A stretch of 64,000 nt of DNA, from the NCBI RefSeq assembly GCF_001653715.1, contig NZ_LWHQ01000017.1:113144-177143 (forward strand). Reading direction: 5' to 3'. The translations under genes and the position numbers were made by a program. This document shows, piece after piece, positions 34,950 through 43,698 of the stretch (positions are counted from its first letter, which is position 1; every line of letters starts with the position of its first letter). This stretch comes from Methylobacterium platani (GTDB lineage Bacteria > Pseudomonadota > Alphaproteobacteria > Rhizobiales > Beijerinckiaceae). Under the pieces are notes generated by a model. That model worked only from the letters and a program-made list of their open reading frames with translations. It was not told the DNA's origin and searched no databases.

Positions 34950-35118
34950 CGTGCGGGGTCGTCCTCTCGAAGGTCTGCCCGATTGCGGGGCCGGCCCGAC
35001 CGGCGGTGCGGCAGCTGGCGTCCGGCCGCGCCACCCGCGACGGAGGGCGCACCACGTACAAGGCATCGCCTCGCCGATCCGGCGAGCGATGATCCGATCA
35101 TGATGTCGTCAAGGAGAA

Positions 35119-35195
35119 TGGCGCACCCGACACGATTCGAACGTGTGACCTTTGCCTTCGGAGGGCAACGCTCTATCCAGCTGAGCTACGGGTGC
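35119..35195 (-). tRNA. tRNA-Arg (anticodon CCG)
   Basis: The minus strand folds as a full cloverleaf: acceptor arms GCACCCG and CGGGTGC, D-arm with AGCTCAGCTGGATAGAGC, anticodon stem TTGCC/GGCAA around CTCCGAA (anticodon CCG), and T-arm with GTTCGAATC. The CCA end is encoded (35119-35121). The CGG codon it reads is frequent in this GC-rich DNA. No integrated element is seen at its 3' end. Confidence 0.96.
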
Positions 35196-35297
35196 TGACC
35201 GCGAAGCCTCTGTAGCCCGGCCCGGCCCGGAGCGCAACAGGGAACGGCGCGCCGAATCCGCTTGCTGTGGTCCTGGCGCGGCCGCAGGCGTCGGGCG

Positions 35298-37268
35298 TCA
35301 CGCCGCCCGGAAGCAGCGCGCCGCGAGGCCGCGCAAGGCCACCCGGAGGTTGGCGGTGCGGGCGATCGGATCGGCCGCCTGCGTGAACAGCCGCAGGATC
35401 AGGGCCTGGCGCTGGGGCGGGGAGGGGGCGAGCGCCAGCGCCTGCGTGCCCTCGGCGACGGCGGTGAGGCGGGCCGGGACCCAGCCCACCCCCTCGATCC
35501 GCACCTCGACCGGATCCCCGACCGCGCCGGGCTGCGGCGCGTCGAGCCGCAGGAAGGCGGTCTCCAGGCCGAGACGCGCCAGCATCGCGTCCCGGGCGGT
35601 GCCCTCGGCGCGGACACGGACCGGCTCCGCGACATGGAACGCCTCGGTGCCGCGCGGGCGCTCGAAGCAGACCAGGAAGGCCACGAAGGCGAGCAGCATC
35701 GCGATCCCGGCCCAGACGAGGTTGAAGGAATCGAGCGGCGAGATCTCGCTCGCGGCCACCGGCGAGACGAACGACCAGAGGATCGCGGCGCCCGACAGGA
35801 GGGCGATGCCGCCGAAGCCGGCCGCCATCCGCCAGCGCACGGTCGAGATCGAGCGGTCGCCTCCCTTGTCGGTGACCTTGAAGGGGCGGCCGAAGGGCCG
35901 GATGGCGGCCGAGGCCAGCGTGAGGGTGATCGGCAGCGCCGTCATGATGTGCGTCACCTCCATGAACAGCGGCAGGGTCCGCTGGCCCGAGACCCAGCCG
36001 CTGTAGATCCACAGCGCCAGCAGCGCCGGCACGCCGTAGCGCAGGAACGACAGGTAGTCGGCGTGAAAGGCCGGCATGCCGAAGAACCAGTAGATCGACG
36101 GGGCGACCAGCATCAGCACGATGAAGGGCTTGCACAGCCAGTTCATCACCCCGTGCAGGTAGTGCAGGCGCTGCATCAGGGTGTAGTGCGGCGAGCGGAA
36201 CGGCCCGTCCTTCAGCAGCGCCACCTGCATCGTGCCGAGGCACCAGCGGGTGCGCTGGGTGATGTATTCCGGCAGGCCCTCCGCCGAGAGGCCGGCGCTG
36301 AGGCGCTCGTTGAGCCAGTGGGTGCGGTAGCCGTGGCGCATCAGCGCGTAGGTCAGGTTGATGTCCTCGCAGATGGCGTCGTGCGGGAAGCCGCCCATCG
36401 CGGTGACCCGGTCGCGCCGGACGAGGAACGACGTGCCGACGCAGAACGCGCAGCCCCAGGCATCCTTGGCCGGCTGGAACACGTCGAAGAAGATGCGCTG
36501 GTCGTCGACCCAGGATTCCGCCGCCATCAGGTTGTGCTGGATCGGGTCGGCGTTGAAGAAGAATTGCGGCGTCTGCACCACCGCCGCGCGCTCGTCGTGG
36601 AACAGCCCGACGGTGCGGCGCAGGATATGGGGCGCGATCGCGAAATCCGCGTCGAGGACGAGGATGATCGGCGCGTTCGTCTGCCCGGCCGTCAGCGCCA
36701 GGGCGTTGTTGAGGTTGCCGGCCTTGGCGCCCTTGTTGTCGGGCCGCGTGACGTAGCGGGCGCCGACCTCCTCGCAATAGGCCCGCAGCCAGTCGCGGCG
36801 GGTGTCGTCGCAGACCCAGACGGTGGCGTCGGGATAATCGACGGCCAGGGCCGGGACGATCGACTTCTCGACCACCTCCCGGGGCTCGTTGTAGGTGCAG
36901 ATGAAGATGTCGACCGCCGGCCAGTCGCCGCTCGCCTCGTGGCGGGCCTGCTCCCGGTCGGCCTCCCGCGACCGGTCCTCGAACCGGAGCAGGATGAGCG
37001 TCGACATCAGCGTGTAGGCGATGGCGATCGTCTCGAAGACGAAGAACAGGTAGGGCCAGATCCGCTCGGGGCTGGCCTCGAGGGCCGGCAGCGTGTCGTG
37101 CCAGCGCCAGGCCGCGTAGCACAGGATGAAGACCGCGAAGGTGCCCCCGAACAGGGCGCGCGCCGCCGCGCTCGCCCGGTCGAGCAGCCCCGCCATGACG
37201 AGGAGGCCGAGGAGGATGCCGAGATCGGTGGTGAGGACCGCCGAGACGTCCTGGGGTGCTTCGAACAT
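35298..37268 (-). CDS. bgsA: GT2 beta-glucan synthase, BgsA/cellulose-synthase-like
   Basis: The 656-residue membrane synthase has TM segments at both ends of a cytosolic GT2 domain. That domain carries the processive motifs ICTYNEP, VLDADF, ICEDINLTY and QRTRW. After the last TM helix comes a 120-residue cytosolic tail (from about residue 535) without a PilZ RxxxR motif. In Sinorhizobium meliloti BgsA a tail of this kind binds c-di-GMP and switches on mixed-linkage beta-glucan synthesis. The partner is an HlyD-like protein rather than BcsB, which also favours BgsA over cellulose synthase BcsA. It is the last gene of a three-gene operon. Cellulose as product is not excluded. Confidence 0.82.
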   Translation of the reverse strand: MFEAPQDVSAVLTTDLGILLGLLVMAGLLDRASAAARALFGGTFAVFILCYAAWRWHDTLPALEASPERIWPYLFFVFETIAIAYTLMSTLILLRFEDRSREADREQARHEASGDWPAVDIFICTYNEPREVVEKSIVPALAVDYPDATVWVCDDTRRDWLRAYCEEVGARYVTRPDNKGAKAGNLNNALALTAGQTNAPIILVLDADFAIAPHILRRTVGLFHDERAAVVQTPQFFFNADPIQHNLMAAESWVDDQRIFFDVFQPAKDAWGCAFCVGTSFLVRRDRVTAMGGFPHDAICEDINLTYALMRHGYRTHWLNERLSAGLSAEGLPEYITQRTRWCLGTMQVALLKDGPFRSPHYTLMQRLHYLHGVMNWLCKPFIVLMLVAPSIYWFFGMPAFHADYLSFLRYGVPALLALWIYSGWVSGQRTLPLFMEVTHIMTALPITLTLASAAIRPFGRPFKVTDKGGDRSISTVRWRMAAGFGGIALLSGAAILWSFVSPVAASEISPLDSFNLVWAGIAMLLAFVAFLVCFERPRGTEAFHVAEPVRVRAEGTARDAMLARLGLETAFLRLDAPQPGAVGDPVEVRIEGVGWVPARLTAVAEGTQALALAPSPPQRQALILRLFTQAADPIARTANLRVALRGLAARCFRAA

Positions 37269-37276
37269 CGTCGCGA

Positions 37277-38539
37277 TTACTCCAGCGTGCGCCCGGTGAA
37301 GGGATTCCGGCCGGTGGCGGCGAGGATTCCCCAGGCCGTGGCGCCGAGATGCGGCCGGCGGAAATAGAAGAAGTCGTCCTGCGTGCTCGCCGGGCCGATC
37401 CGGATGCCGGTGGTGAGGCGCGGCACGTCGGTGGCGAACAGGAAGCCCGACGGCGAGACCTGGCGGGCGATCGTGCCGAGGAGGCGATCGGCGTCCTGCG
37501 TCCGGCCGAGGGCCCGGTCGGTCAGCGCGGCCTGGGCCGTGCCCTCGACCCAGAGGCCGTCGCGGTCCTCGTTGAAGTCGAACCCGCCCGACGCGGCGAG
37601 ATGGGCCTCGGCATAGGCGATCGAGCGCTGCCAGGACGCGGGCGGCTGCGCGACGCCGATCAGCGGCCAGAGCTGCGTGTCGAGGGCGACGCGATCGAGC
37701 GGCTGGAGCCGGCCCTCCGGCGTCGTGCCGAGGCGGAACGCGCCGGCACCGGATTCGAAGACGGCGTCGAGGAAGCCGCGCGCGGTCGCGGCGGTGCGGG
37801 CGTCCTCCGGCCGGCCGTCGAGCCGATGGAGCCAGGCGGCCACCGCATGCACATCGAGGTTGTGCTCGGTGGATTTCCACGCGAGGGCCGTCTGCGCCGG
37901 ATCGAAGCCGTCGCGCCCGCCCGAGAAGCCCTGCGGCGCCCGCCCGTCCGCCGCGTGGGCGGTGATCCAGCCCAGGAGGCGCCGGGCTCCCGCGCGGTAG
38001 CCCGCGCCCGGGGCATCCGTATCGAGGTTGAGGAGCGCCAGGGCGGCCCAGGCGACGTTGCCGGTCGCGGTGCCGTCCTGGTAGCCGTCCTCCGCCCACA
38101 GGTTCTGCCGGGCATCCCACCAGCCGGGCAGGAGGGCCGGCCCCTCCGCGACCGGCCCGGCCCGGTAGGCGTTGCGGATCCGTCCGTCGCCGAAGGTCCG
38201 GTCGTGGCCGAGGGCGTGCAGCAGGGCGTCGCCGATGCGCCGGGCGCGCGGGAGGTCGCCGCAGGCCTGCAGGGCGATCGCCGCGAGGGCGTTGTCGTAG
38301 GTGAAGGCCGAGCGGCGCAGCGGATCGGGCAGCTCCGCCTCGTCCGGACCCGGCCGGTAGCTCGCGACGAGGACCGGGCCCGGCCCGGCCGCGTCCACGG
38401 CGCTCGCGAGCGACCCGCAGAGGGAGTGCGCCAGGGCGCCGCGCGCCTCCGGGCCCGCCGGCCGGCCCTCCCCCGCCAGCGCGCCCGCGCTCAGCGCGAG
38501 GGACAGGGCGAGGGTCAGGCGCGACAGCGCGCCGATCAA
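37277..38539 (-). CDS. Exported helical-barrel glycoside hydrolase-like protein in the glucan operon
   Basis: The 420-residue protein has a signal peptide (LTLALSLALSAGALAGE). Its repeated helical pairs resemble (alpha/alpha)6-barrel glycosidases (YDNALAAIALQACGDLPRAR, STEHNLDVHAVAAWLHRLDG, WVEGTAQAALTDRALG). I cannot assign a GH family. The TTG start overlaps the upstream stop as TTGA, so it is translationally coupled to the HlyD-like gene; the next gene, the synthase, starts 8 nt after its stop. A role in trimming, releasing or guiding the glucan in the periplasm is inferred from position. The known two-gene bgsBA locus lacks this gene as far as I recall. Confidence 0.7.
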   Translation of the reverse strand: MIGALSRLTLALSLALSAGALAGEGRPAGPEARGALAHSLCGSLASAVDAAGPGPVLVASYRPGPDEAELPDPLRRSAFTYDNALAAIALQACGDLPRARRIGDALLHALGHDRTFGDGRIRNAYRAGPVAEGPALLPGWWDARQNLWAEDGYQDGTATGNVAWAALALLNLDTDAPGAGYRAGARRLLGWITAHAADGRAPQGFSGGRDGFDPAQTALAWKSTEHNLDVHAVAAWLHRLDGRPEDARTAATARGFLDAVFESGAGAFRLGTTPEGRLQPLDRVALDTQLWPLIGVAQPPASWQRSIAYAEAHLAASGGFDFNEDRDGLWVEGTAQAALTDRALGRTQDADRLLGTIARQVSPSGFLFATDVPRLTTGIRIGPASTQDDFFYFRRPHLGATAWGILAATGRNPFTGRTLE

Positions 38540-40164
38540 CGGGTGTTCTCGGTGCTGTGCTGGCGGGCGGGCGCGGCCTGCGCCGAGCCCGGGCCGCCGG
38601 ACGGCGGATCGGAGATCCGGGCGACCAGCCGCCTGACGCCGTCCGAGACGGCGTCGACCGCCTGCGCGACGCCCCCCGACACGGTGCCCCAGACCTGCCG
38701 GGCCTGCGGCGAGGTCGCGCCGCGCACCGCGAGATCGGAGGCCGAGCGCGCCGCATGGGTGGCGCTGGCGGCGAGCACGCCCCAGGCCGCCCTGGCGTCG
38801 GGCCCGGTGAAACCCGCCGCCACCGCCTTCCAGGCCACCGAGGCCGAGGGGATCCAGCCGTTCTCCCGGGTGATCGTCACCCATTGCCCGACCGAGCAGG
38901 GCGTGGTGCGGCGCGCGGCCTGGGGCAGGTCGGCGGCGGCCTGCTGCGTGCGGGGCGTGTCCCGGGTGCCTGCGGCCGCGGCGGGCGCGGAGGACGGGTC
39001 CAGGCTGACGAGGACGTACATCTCGCGCCGCTCGGTCTGCGGGAACGGCACCGCGTATTGCTGGTCGGTCCTGTCGCTGGTCTTCGGCAGGATCTCGCTG
39101 ACCCAGCCCCGCTGCGGGATCGTCGTGCCGGCCGCCGAGATCCGGACCGCCGTCCCGACCGCCAGTTCCTGCGCCTGCCGGTAGGAGAAGATGCCGACCG
39201 CGAAGGCCTGCTCGCAATCGACGAGCGTCGCCACGGAATCGCCCGGGCCGACATGGCGTCCCTGGGCCGCCCCGAGGCTGAGCACCACGCCGCCATTCGC
39301 CGCAACCATCCGCGCGTCGGTGAGGCTGTCGAGGCGCCTGCGCTCGGCCTCCTGCAGGCCCTGCAGCGACGTCAGGCTCGCGGCGAGCTGCGTCTCCTCG
39401 ATGGTGAGGCGCTGCGCGTCGAAGGCGAGGTCGCGCCGCTTCTGGGTGAGCACCGCGAGGCTGTTCGACTGGTTGCCGACGAAGACGCTCTTCTTCACCG
39501 CGCCGAGCTCGGCCAGCTTCTGGGCCAGCTTGGCGGCCTCCGCGTCCTTGTCGAACTGGGCCGCCTCCAGCTTGTGCTGGGTCGGGCGCAGCAGGTCGAT
39601 GCTCGCGGTGTTGCGGTCCACCATGGCCTGCTGGCGCTGCACTACCGCCCGCGTCGACTGGCCCTCGGCATCGGCCGCGGCGACCCGGGCGCGGGCTTCC
39701 GCGACCTCGCCGTCGAGCTTGGCCGTCATCTGCTCGACCTGCCGCCGGATCTCGAGGTCGAGGGCGGCGACGTAGGCGTTGTCCGAGTCCTTCTTCTGCC
39801 GCGCCGCGAGCAGCGACCCGCGCAGCTCCTCGACCTTGCTGTCGAGGGAGATCAGGGTGGTCCGGTCGACCCGGGCATTGTGGATGCGGGCCACGGCCTC
39901 GCCGGGGCGGAGCGCCTGGCCGATCGACGCGGAGACCTGCGTCATCTCGCCGGCGATCGGGGCCGTCAGCAGGCTGATCGGTGCGTTGATCACGGCGCGG
40001 TCCGACTGGTCGGCGAGGAGCGGCGGCAGCGTCGCGGTCGTCATCAGCAGGGCGAGCACGGTGGCGACCGAGTAGGCCGAGACGCGGACCATCCGGGTAT
40101 GGCCGGGCTTCTGGCCTTGCTGCACTGCGGGAGTGGGAGCCAGGGGCGGCAAAGCTGATGTCAT
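38536..40164 (-). CDS. bgsB: HlyD-family membrane fusion protein (BgsB-like)
   Basis: The 542-residue protein has one N-terminal TM helix (VSAYSVATVLALLMTTATL) and a lipoyl half (INAPISLLTAPIAGEMTQVS). A long coiled coil follows, rich in K/E/Q/A (about residues 110-290), then the second lipoyl half (MVAANGGVVLSLGAAQGRHV) and a beta domain. A C-terminal SH3-like part includes WVTITRENGWIPS. This is a periplasmic adaptor joined to an inner-membrane synthase. In S. meliloti the bgsB product serves mixed-linkage glucan export. It is the first gene of the operon. Its extra C-terminal Ala-rich 100 residues are unusual for HlyD proteins. Confidence 0.82.
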   Translation of the reverse strand: MTSALPPLAPTPAVQQGQKPGHTRMVRVSAYSVATVLALLMTTATLPPLLADQSDRAVINAPISLLTAPIAGEMTQVSASIGQALRPGEAVARIHNARVDRTTLISLDSKVEELRGSLLAARQKKDSDNAYVAALDLEIRRQVEQMTAKLDGEVAEARARVAAADAEGQSTRAVVQRQQAMVDRNTASIDLLRPTQHKLEAAQFDKDAEAAKLAQKLAELGAVKKSVFVGNQSNSLAVLTQKRRDLAFDAQRLTIEETQLAASLTSLQGLQEAERRRLDSLTDARMVAANGGVVLSLGAAQGRHVGPGDSVATLVDCEQAFAVGIFSYRQAQELAVGTAVRISAAGTTIPQRGWVSEILPKTSDRTDQQYAVPFPQTERREMYVLVSLDPSSAPAAAAGTRDTPRTQQAAADLPQAARRTTPCSVGQWVTITRENGWIPSASVAWKAVAAGFTGPDARAAWGVLAASATHAARSASDLAVRGATSPQARQVWGTVSGGVAQAVDAVSDGVRRLVARISDPPSGGPGSAQAAPARQHSTENTR

Positions 40165-40260
40165 GGTGCTCGTCTCGCGTCTGAAAGTCGACGGGGATGG
40201 GCTGGCCGGCCGGTCGCGGCGAGATCAGGTGCCGGGCGGATCGGACAATTCGCATCGATT

Positions 40261-40283
40261 GCGCGCATCGACGCGATGCGCGC
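40261..40283. promoter_or_regulatory. Perfect palindrome GCGCGCATCG-ACG-CGATGCGCGC
   Basis: A 10-bp-arm dyad about 100 bp upstream of the glucan operon start. It is suitable as a regulator binding site or a leader hairpin. No factor is known to me. Confidence 0.45.
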
Positions 40284-40380
40284 AGCTATTCATTGCAGCT
40301 TGTTGCTGATTATGCCGGGCAAGATGCTTGGCTAGAGCGCCGACTGGCTTGATGGGATTGCTAGAGATCGACGACGAAGA

Positions 40381-40393
40381 TCGCAACTTGCGA
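40381..40393. promoter_or_regulatory. Palindrome TCGCAA-C-TTGCGA
   Basis: A perfect 6-bp-arm dyad 217 bp upstream of the glucan operon, in an AT-richer stretch. The size fits a dimeric HTH regulator. Inference only. Confidence 0.4.
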
Positions 40394-40838
40394 CATTGCC
40401 GCGCAGTCCGGCGCGGGTAACTTAAGTTAGTCGCCCGCGCTCGCTCATCGTGCCCGGACCGGCCTCGTGCGCCGGTCCGGTCCTGTCACCGCCGCCGCTC
40501 GGGCCGGCGAAGCGCTTACAACGGCGGTGCAGCAAAAACCGTTCCGAAAAAATTTACGCACTTTTTACGGGTCCGGCGTCCCGGCACCGTCGCGGCGGCG
40601 CGGGCGCCGGGCCGGACGCCGGGGTCTCGACCGCGCGGCCGGGCCGCCATGTCGGCCGTCCCGGCGAGGAGCCGGGAGGCCTGCCGTCCGCGGGGCGGCC
40701 GTGCGCGGCTCACCGGAGATAACGCTGTGCCGTCCGCCGCTTCAGAGCCTCACACGATTGCAGCGCGATAGGATGATGCTCTAGACAGCTTCCGGAGCCG
40801 CGGCTCCGCAAGAGATAACCCAAGGGCAGGAAACGGTC

Positions 40839-42164
40839 GTGGAAGAGATCGAAACCAGAACGATCCGCAAGGTCATGTGGCGGCTGATGCCGTTCCTCGT
40901 CGTATGCTACTTCGTGGCCTACCTCGACCGGGTCAATGTCGGCTTCGCCAAGCTGCAGATGAACGCGGCCTTGGGGCTGTCGGAGGCCGCCTACGGCTTC
41001 GGCGCCGGGCTGTTCTTCATCGCCTACTTCCTGCTCGAGGTGCCGTCGAACCTCGCACTCGACAAGTTCGGCGCGCGGCTGTGGATCGCCCGCATCATGT
41101 TCAGCTGGGGCCTGATCTCGGCCCTGTTCGCCTTCATCCAGCCGATCTCGGCGGCGACCGGGATCTCGAACGAGTACGTGTTCTTCGCCTTGCGCTTCCT
41201 GCTCGGCATCGCCGAGGCGGGCTTCTTCCCGGGCATCATCTTCTATCTCACGCTGTGGTTCCCGTCGGTCTACCGGGCCCGCGTCGTCGCGATGTTCATG
41301 CTGGCGATCCCGTTCTCGTCGATCGTCGGCGCGCCGGTCTCGGGCGCTCTCCTGAACATCACCGGGGCCGGCCTCGACGGCTGGCAGTGGCTGTTCATCC
41401 TCGAGGCGCTGCCGTCGATCGTGATGGCCTTCGTGGTGATCTTCTACCTCACCGACCGGCCGGGCCAGGCGAAGTGGCTCGGTGCCGACGAGAAGGCGTG
41501 GCTGGAGACGCGCCTCGAGGCCGAGCGCAAGCAGAAGGTCGCCGTCGAGCACCTGAGCATCGGCAAGGCTTTGTCCGACCCGCGGGTGCTGGCCTGCTCG
41601 TTCGTGTATTTCTGCCTCAACGCGGCGAGCTACGGCGTGGCGTTCTTCCTGCCGACCATCGTCAAGGGCTTCGGCGTCAGCAACTTCCAGACCGGCCTGC
41701 TCTCGGCGCTGCCCTTCGTGTTCGGGGCGATCGGGATGGTGCTGCTCGGCCGCAGCTCCGACCGCACCTTGAAGCGCCGCGAGCACGTCTGCTTCGCGAT
41801 GATCGTCGCGGCGGTCGGCGTCGCCGGCGCGGGCCTGGTGTCGAGCCCGGTCCTGATCCTCGGGCTGCTCTGCCTGAGCCAGATCGGCGTCTCGGCGACC
41901 CCGCCGCTGCTGTGGCCGATCCCGAGCGCCTTCCTGACCGGCACCTCGGCCGCCGCCGGCATCGCGGCGATCAACTCGATCGGCAACCTGTCGGGCTTCG
42001 CCGGCCCCTACGTGATGGGCTACCTCAAGGACCTGACCGGCACCTTCACCGCCGGTCTGCTCGTGCTCGGCGCCGTCACCCTCGCGGGCGGCATCGTGGC
42101 GATGACCCTGAAGGTCAGCCGCGACCTGGAGACCACGGCCACCAAGGCGGCCGCAGCGGAGTGA
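40839..42164 (+). CDS. MFS transporter, anion:cation symporter (ACS) family
   Basis: The 441-residue carrier begins EEIETRTIRKVMWRLMPFLV with VAYLDRVNVGFAKLQM, the typical start of phthalate/tartrate/glucarate permeases. About 12 hydrophobic helices follow with a central loop near residues 205-240 (YLTDRPGQAKWLGADEKAWL). The GTG start has GGCAGG upstream. The family takes up organic anions such as sugar acids and tartrate. It stands alone, convergent with xylulokinase, so no substrate can be inferred. Confidence 0.9.
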   Translation: MEEIETRTIRKVMWRLMPFLVVCYFVAYLDRVNVGFAKLQMNAALGLSEAAYGFGAGLFFIAYFLLEVPSNLALDKFGARLWIARIMFSWGLISALFAFIQPISAATGISNEYVFFALRFLLGIAEAGFFPGIIFYLTLWFPSVYRARVVAMFMLAIPFSSIVGAPVSGALLNITGAGLDGWQWLFILEALPSIVMAFVVIFYLTDRPGQAKWLGADEKAWLETRLEAERKQKVAVEHLSIGKALSDPRVLACSFVYFCLNAASYGVAFFLPTIVKGFGVSNFQTGLLSALPFVFGAIGMVLLGRSSDRTLKRREHVCFAMIVAAVGVAGAGLVSSPVLILGLLCLSQIGVSATPPLLWPIPSAFLTGTSAAAGIAAINSIGNLSGFAGPYVMGYLKDLTGTFTAGLLVLGAVTLAGGIVAMTLKVSRDLETTATKAAAAE

Positions 42165-42230
42165 GGAGACCCCGCACCGCCGGACGGGTCCGTTCGACGG
42201 TGCGGGACCGATGACGGGCGCTCGGGGATC

Positions 42231-43685
42231 TCAGCCCCCGAGCGCTTTCAGGGCCGGGTAGAGACCGCGATAGCGCGCGAGCCGCCCGGCATACGCCTCG
42301 GCGAGGCCGGGATCGGGCCGCACGGTCTCCCCGCGGGAGGGCGCGGTACAGATCGTCCCGGGTGCCTCGCCGGTGACGGCGAGCCGGGCGAGGCGGGCCG
42401 CCCCGAAGGCGCCGCCATGCTCGCCCTCGGCGAGCGGATGCAGCGGCAGGTCGAGCACGCTCGCCAGGAGGCGGATCCAGGCCTCGGACCGCGAGCCGCC
42501 GCCGATCACGTCCGCCGCCTCGACCACCGTGCCGGAGGCCCGCACCGCGTCGAGGCAGTCGCGCAGCGAGAACGCCACGCCCTCCATCACCGCCTGCGTC
42601 AGGGCCGGCCGCTCCGTGCCGGAGGACAGGCCCGCGAAGGCGCCGCGCACCGCGCCGTCGTTGTGCGGCGTGCGCTCGCCGGCGAGGTAGGGCAGGAACA
42701 GGGCCTCGCTCGGGCGCTCGACGGAGCCGACCTCGCGGACCAGGGTCGCCTCGTCGGTACCCGTGATGCCGGCCCACCAGGCCAGCGACGCGGCGGCCGA
42801 GAGGGTCACGCCCATCTGGTGCCACAGGCCCGGCAGGGCGTGGCAGAAGGCGTGGACCGCGCCTTCCGGATAGGGCCGCGCCCCGTCGGTCGTGGCGAAC
42901 AGGACCCCGGAGGTCCCGAGCGACACGAAGGCGTCGCCCGGCCGGATCGCCCCGAGCCCGACGGCGCCGGCGGCGTTGTCGCCGGCCCCGCCGGCGAGGA
43001 TCGGCGGGGTCGTCATGCCCCAGCGCCGCGCGAGATCGGGCCGCAAGCGTCCCGCCGGGGCCGAGCCCTCGACGAGGCGGGGCATCGCGCGACTGTCGAG
43101 CCCGGTGGCGGCGAGCGCCTCGGGAGACCAGGCCCGGGCGGCAACGTCGAGCCAGAGGGTACCGGAGGCGTCCGACATCTCGTCGATCGCCTCACCGGTG
43201 AGCGCGAGGCGCAGCCAGGCCTTCGGCAGCAGGATCCGGGCGACCTTCGAAAAGATCTCCGGCTCGTGCGTCCGCACCCAGAGCAGCTTCGGCGCGGTGA
43301 AGCCCGGCATGGCGATGTTGCCGGCGACCCGGCGCAGGTCCGGGAACGCCGCTTCGAGGGCGGCGCATTCGGCGCTCGCCCGGGTGTCGTTCCACAGGAT
43401 GCAGGGGCGCAGCACCCGGTCGTCGGCGTCGAGCAGGACCGCGCCGTGCTGCTGGCCCGACAGGCCGATGCCCCGCACCGCCGCGAGCTCCGCCGGGTGG
43501 CGGGTTTTCAGGATGTCGAGGGCCTGCTCCAGGGCCGCCCACCATTGCGCCGGATCCTGCTCGCTCCAGCCCGGATGCGGCCGGCTGACGGCGAGGGGAG
43601 CGGTGGCGCTGCCGACGACGGCTTGCGCCTCGTCGACCAGGACGGCCTTGAGGCCGGAGGTGCCGAGATCGAGACCGAGGAACAT
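42231..43685 (-). CDS. xylB: Xylulokinase (FGGY family)
   Basis: The 484-residue kinase converts D-xylulose to xylulose-5-P. FGGY landmarks are MFLGLDLGTSGLKAVLVDE (N-terminal phosphate loop), GLSGQQHGAVLLD, the catalytic-Asp region LAGGAGDNAAGAVGLG and SLGTSGVLFA. The GSRSEAWIRLLASVL part forms the ATP site. It starts 13 bp after the fructokinase gene on the same strand, at the end of a polyol operon. This fits D-arabitol (oxidised to D-xylulose by MtlK-type enzymes) as a second substrate. Confidence 0.93.
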   Translation of the reverse strand: MFLGLDLGTSGLKAVLVDEAQAVVGSATAPLAVSRPHPGWSEQDPAQWWAALEQALDILKTRHPAELAAVRGIGLSGQQHGAVLLDADDRVLRPCILWNDTRASAECAALEAAFPDLRRVAGNIAMPGFTAPKLLWVRTHEPEIFSKVARILLPKAWLRLALTGEAIDEMSDASGTLWLDVAARAWSPEALAATGLDSRAMPRLVEGSAPAGRLRPDLARRWGMTTPPILAGGAGDNAAGAVGLGAIRPGDAFVSLGTSGVLFATTDGARPYPEGAVHAFCHALPGLWHQMGVTLSAAASLAWWAGITGTDEATLVREVGSVERPSEALFLPYLAGERTPHNDGAVRGAFAGLSSGTERPALTQAVMEGVAFSLRDCLDAVRASGTVVEAADVIGGGSRSEAWIRLLASVLDLPLHPLAEGEHGGAFGAARLARLAVTGEAPGTICTAPSRGETVRPDPGLAEAYAGRLARYRGLYPALKALGG

Positions 43686-43698
43686 CGGGACACCGGGA

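Larger units (their letters stand above)
40165..40838. other. Long divergent intergenic region upstream of the glucan operon
   Basis: These 674 bp separate the glucan operon from a divergent MFS gene. They include two palindromes (40261-40283 and 40381-40393), comparatively AT-rich DNA near 40290-40440 and 40540-40565, and a string TCTAGAGCATCATCC on the minus strand near 40770-40785. Frames at 40450-40784 are Arg/Gly-rich and look spurious. The length suggests complex regulation. Confidence 0.55.

Noticed and set aside
35119..35195. tRNA-Arg as attachment site of an integrated element
   Set aside because: No integrase, no direct repeat of the tRNA 3' end noticed, and the neighbouring genes look like core or old accessory genes.
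40467..40784. Possible small gene upstream of the ACS transporter
   Set aside because: Arg/Ala-rich composition typical of chance frames; contains AT-rich regulatory-looking DNA.
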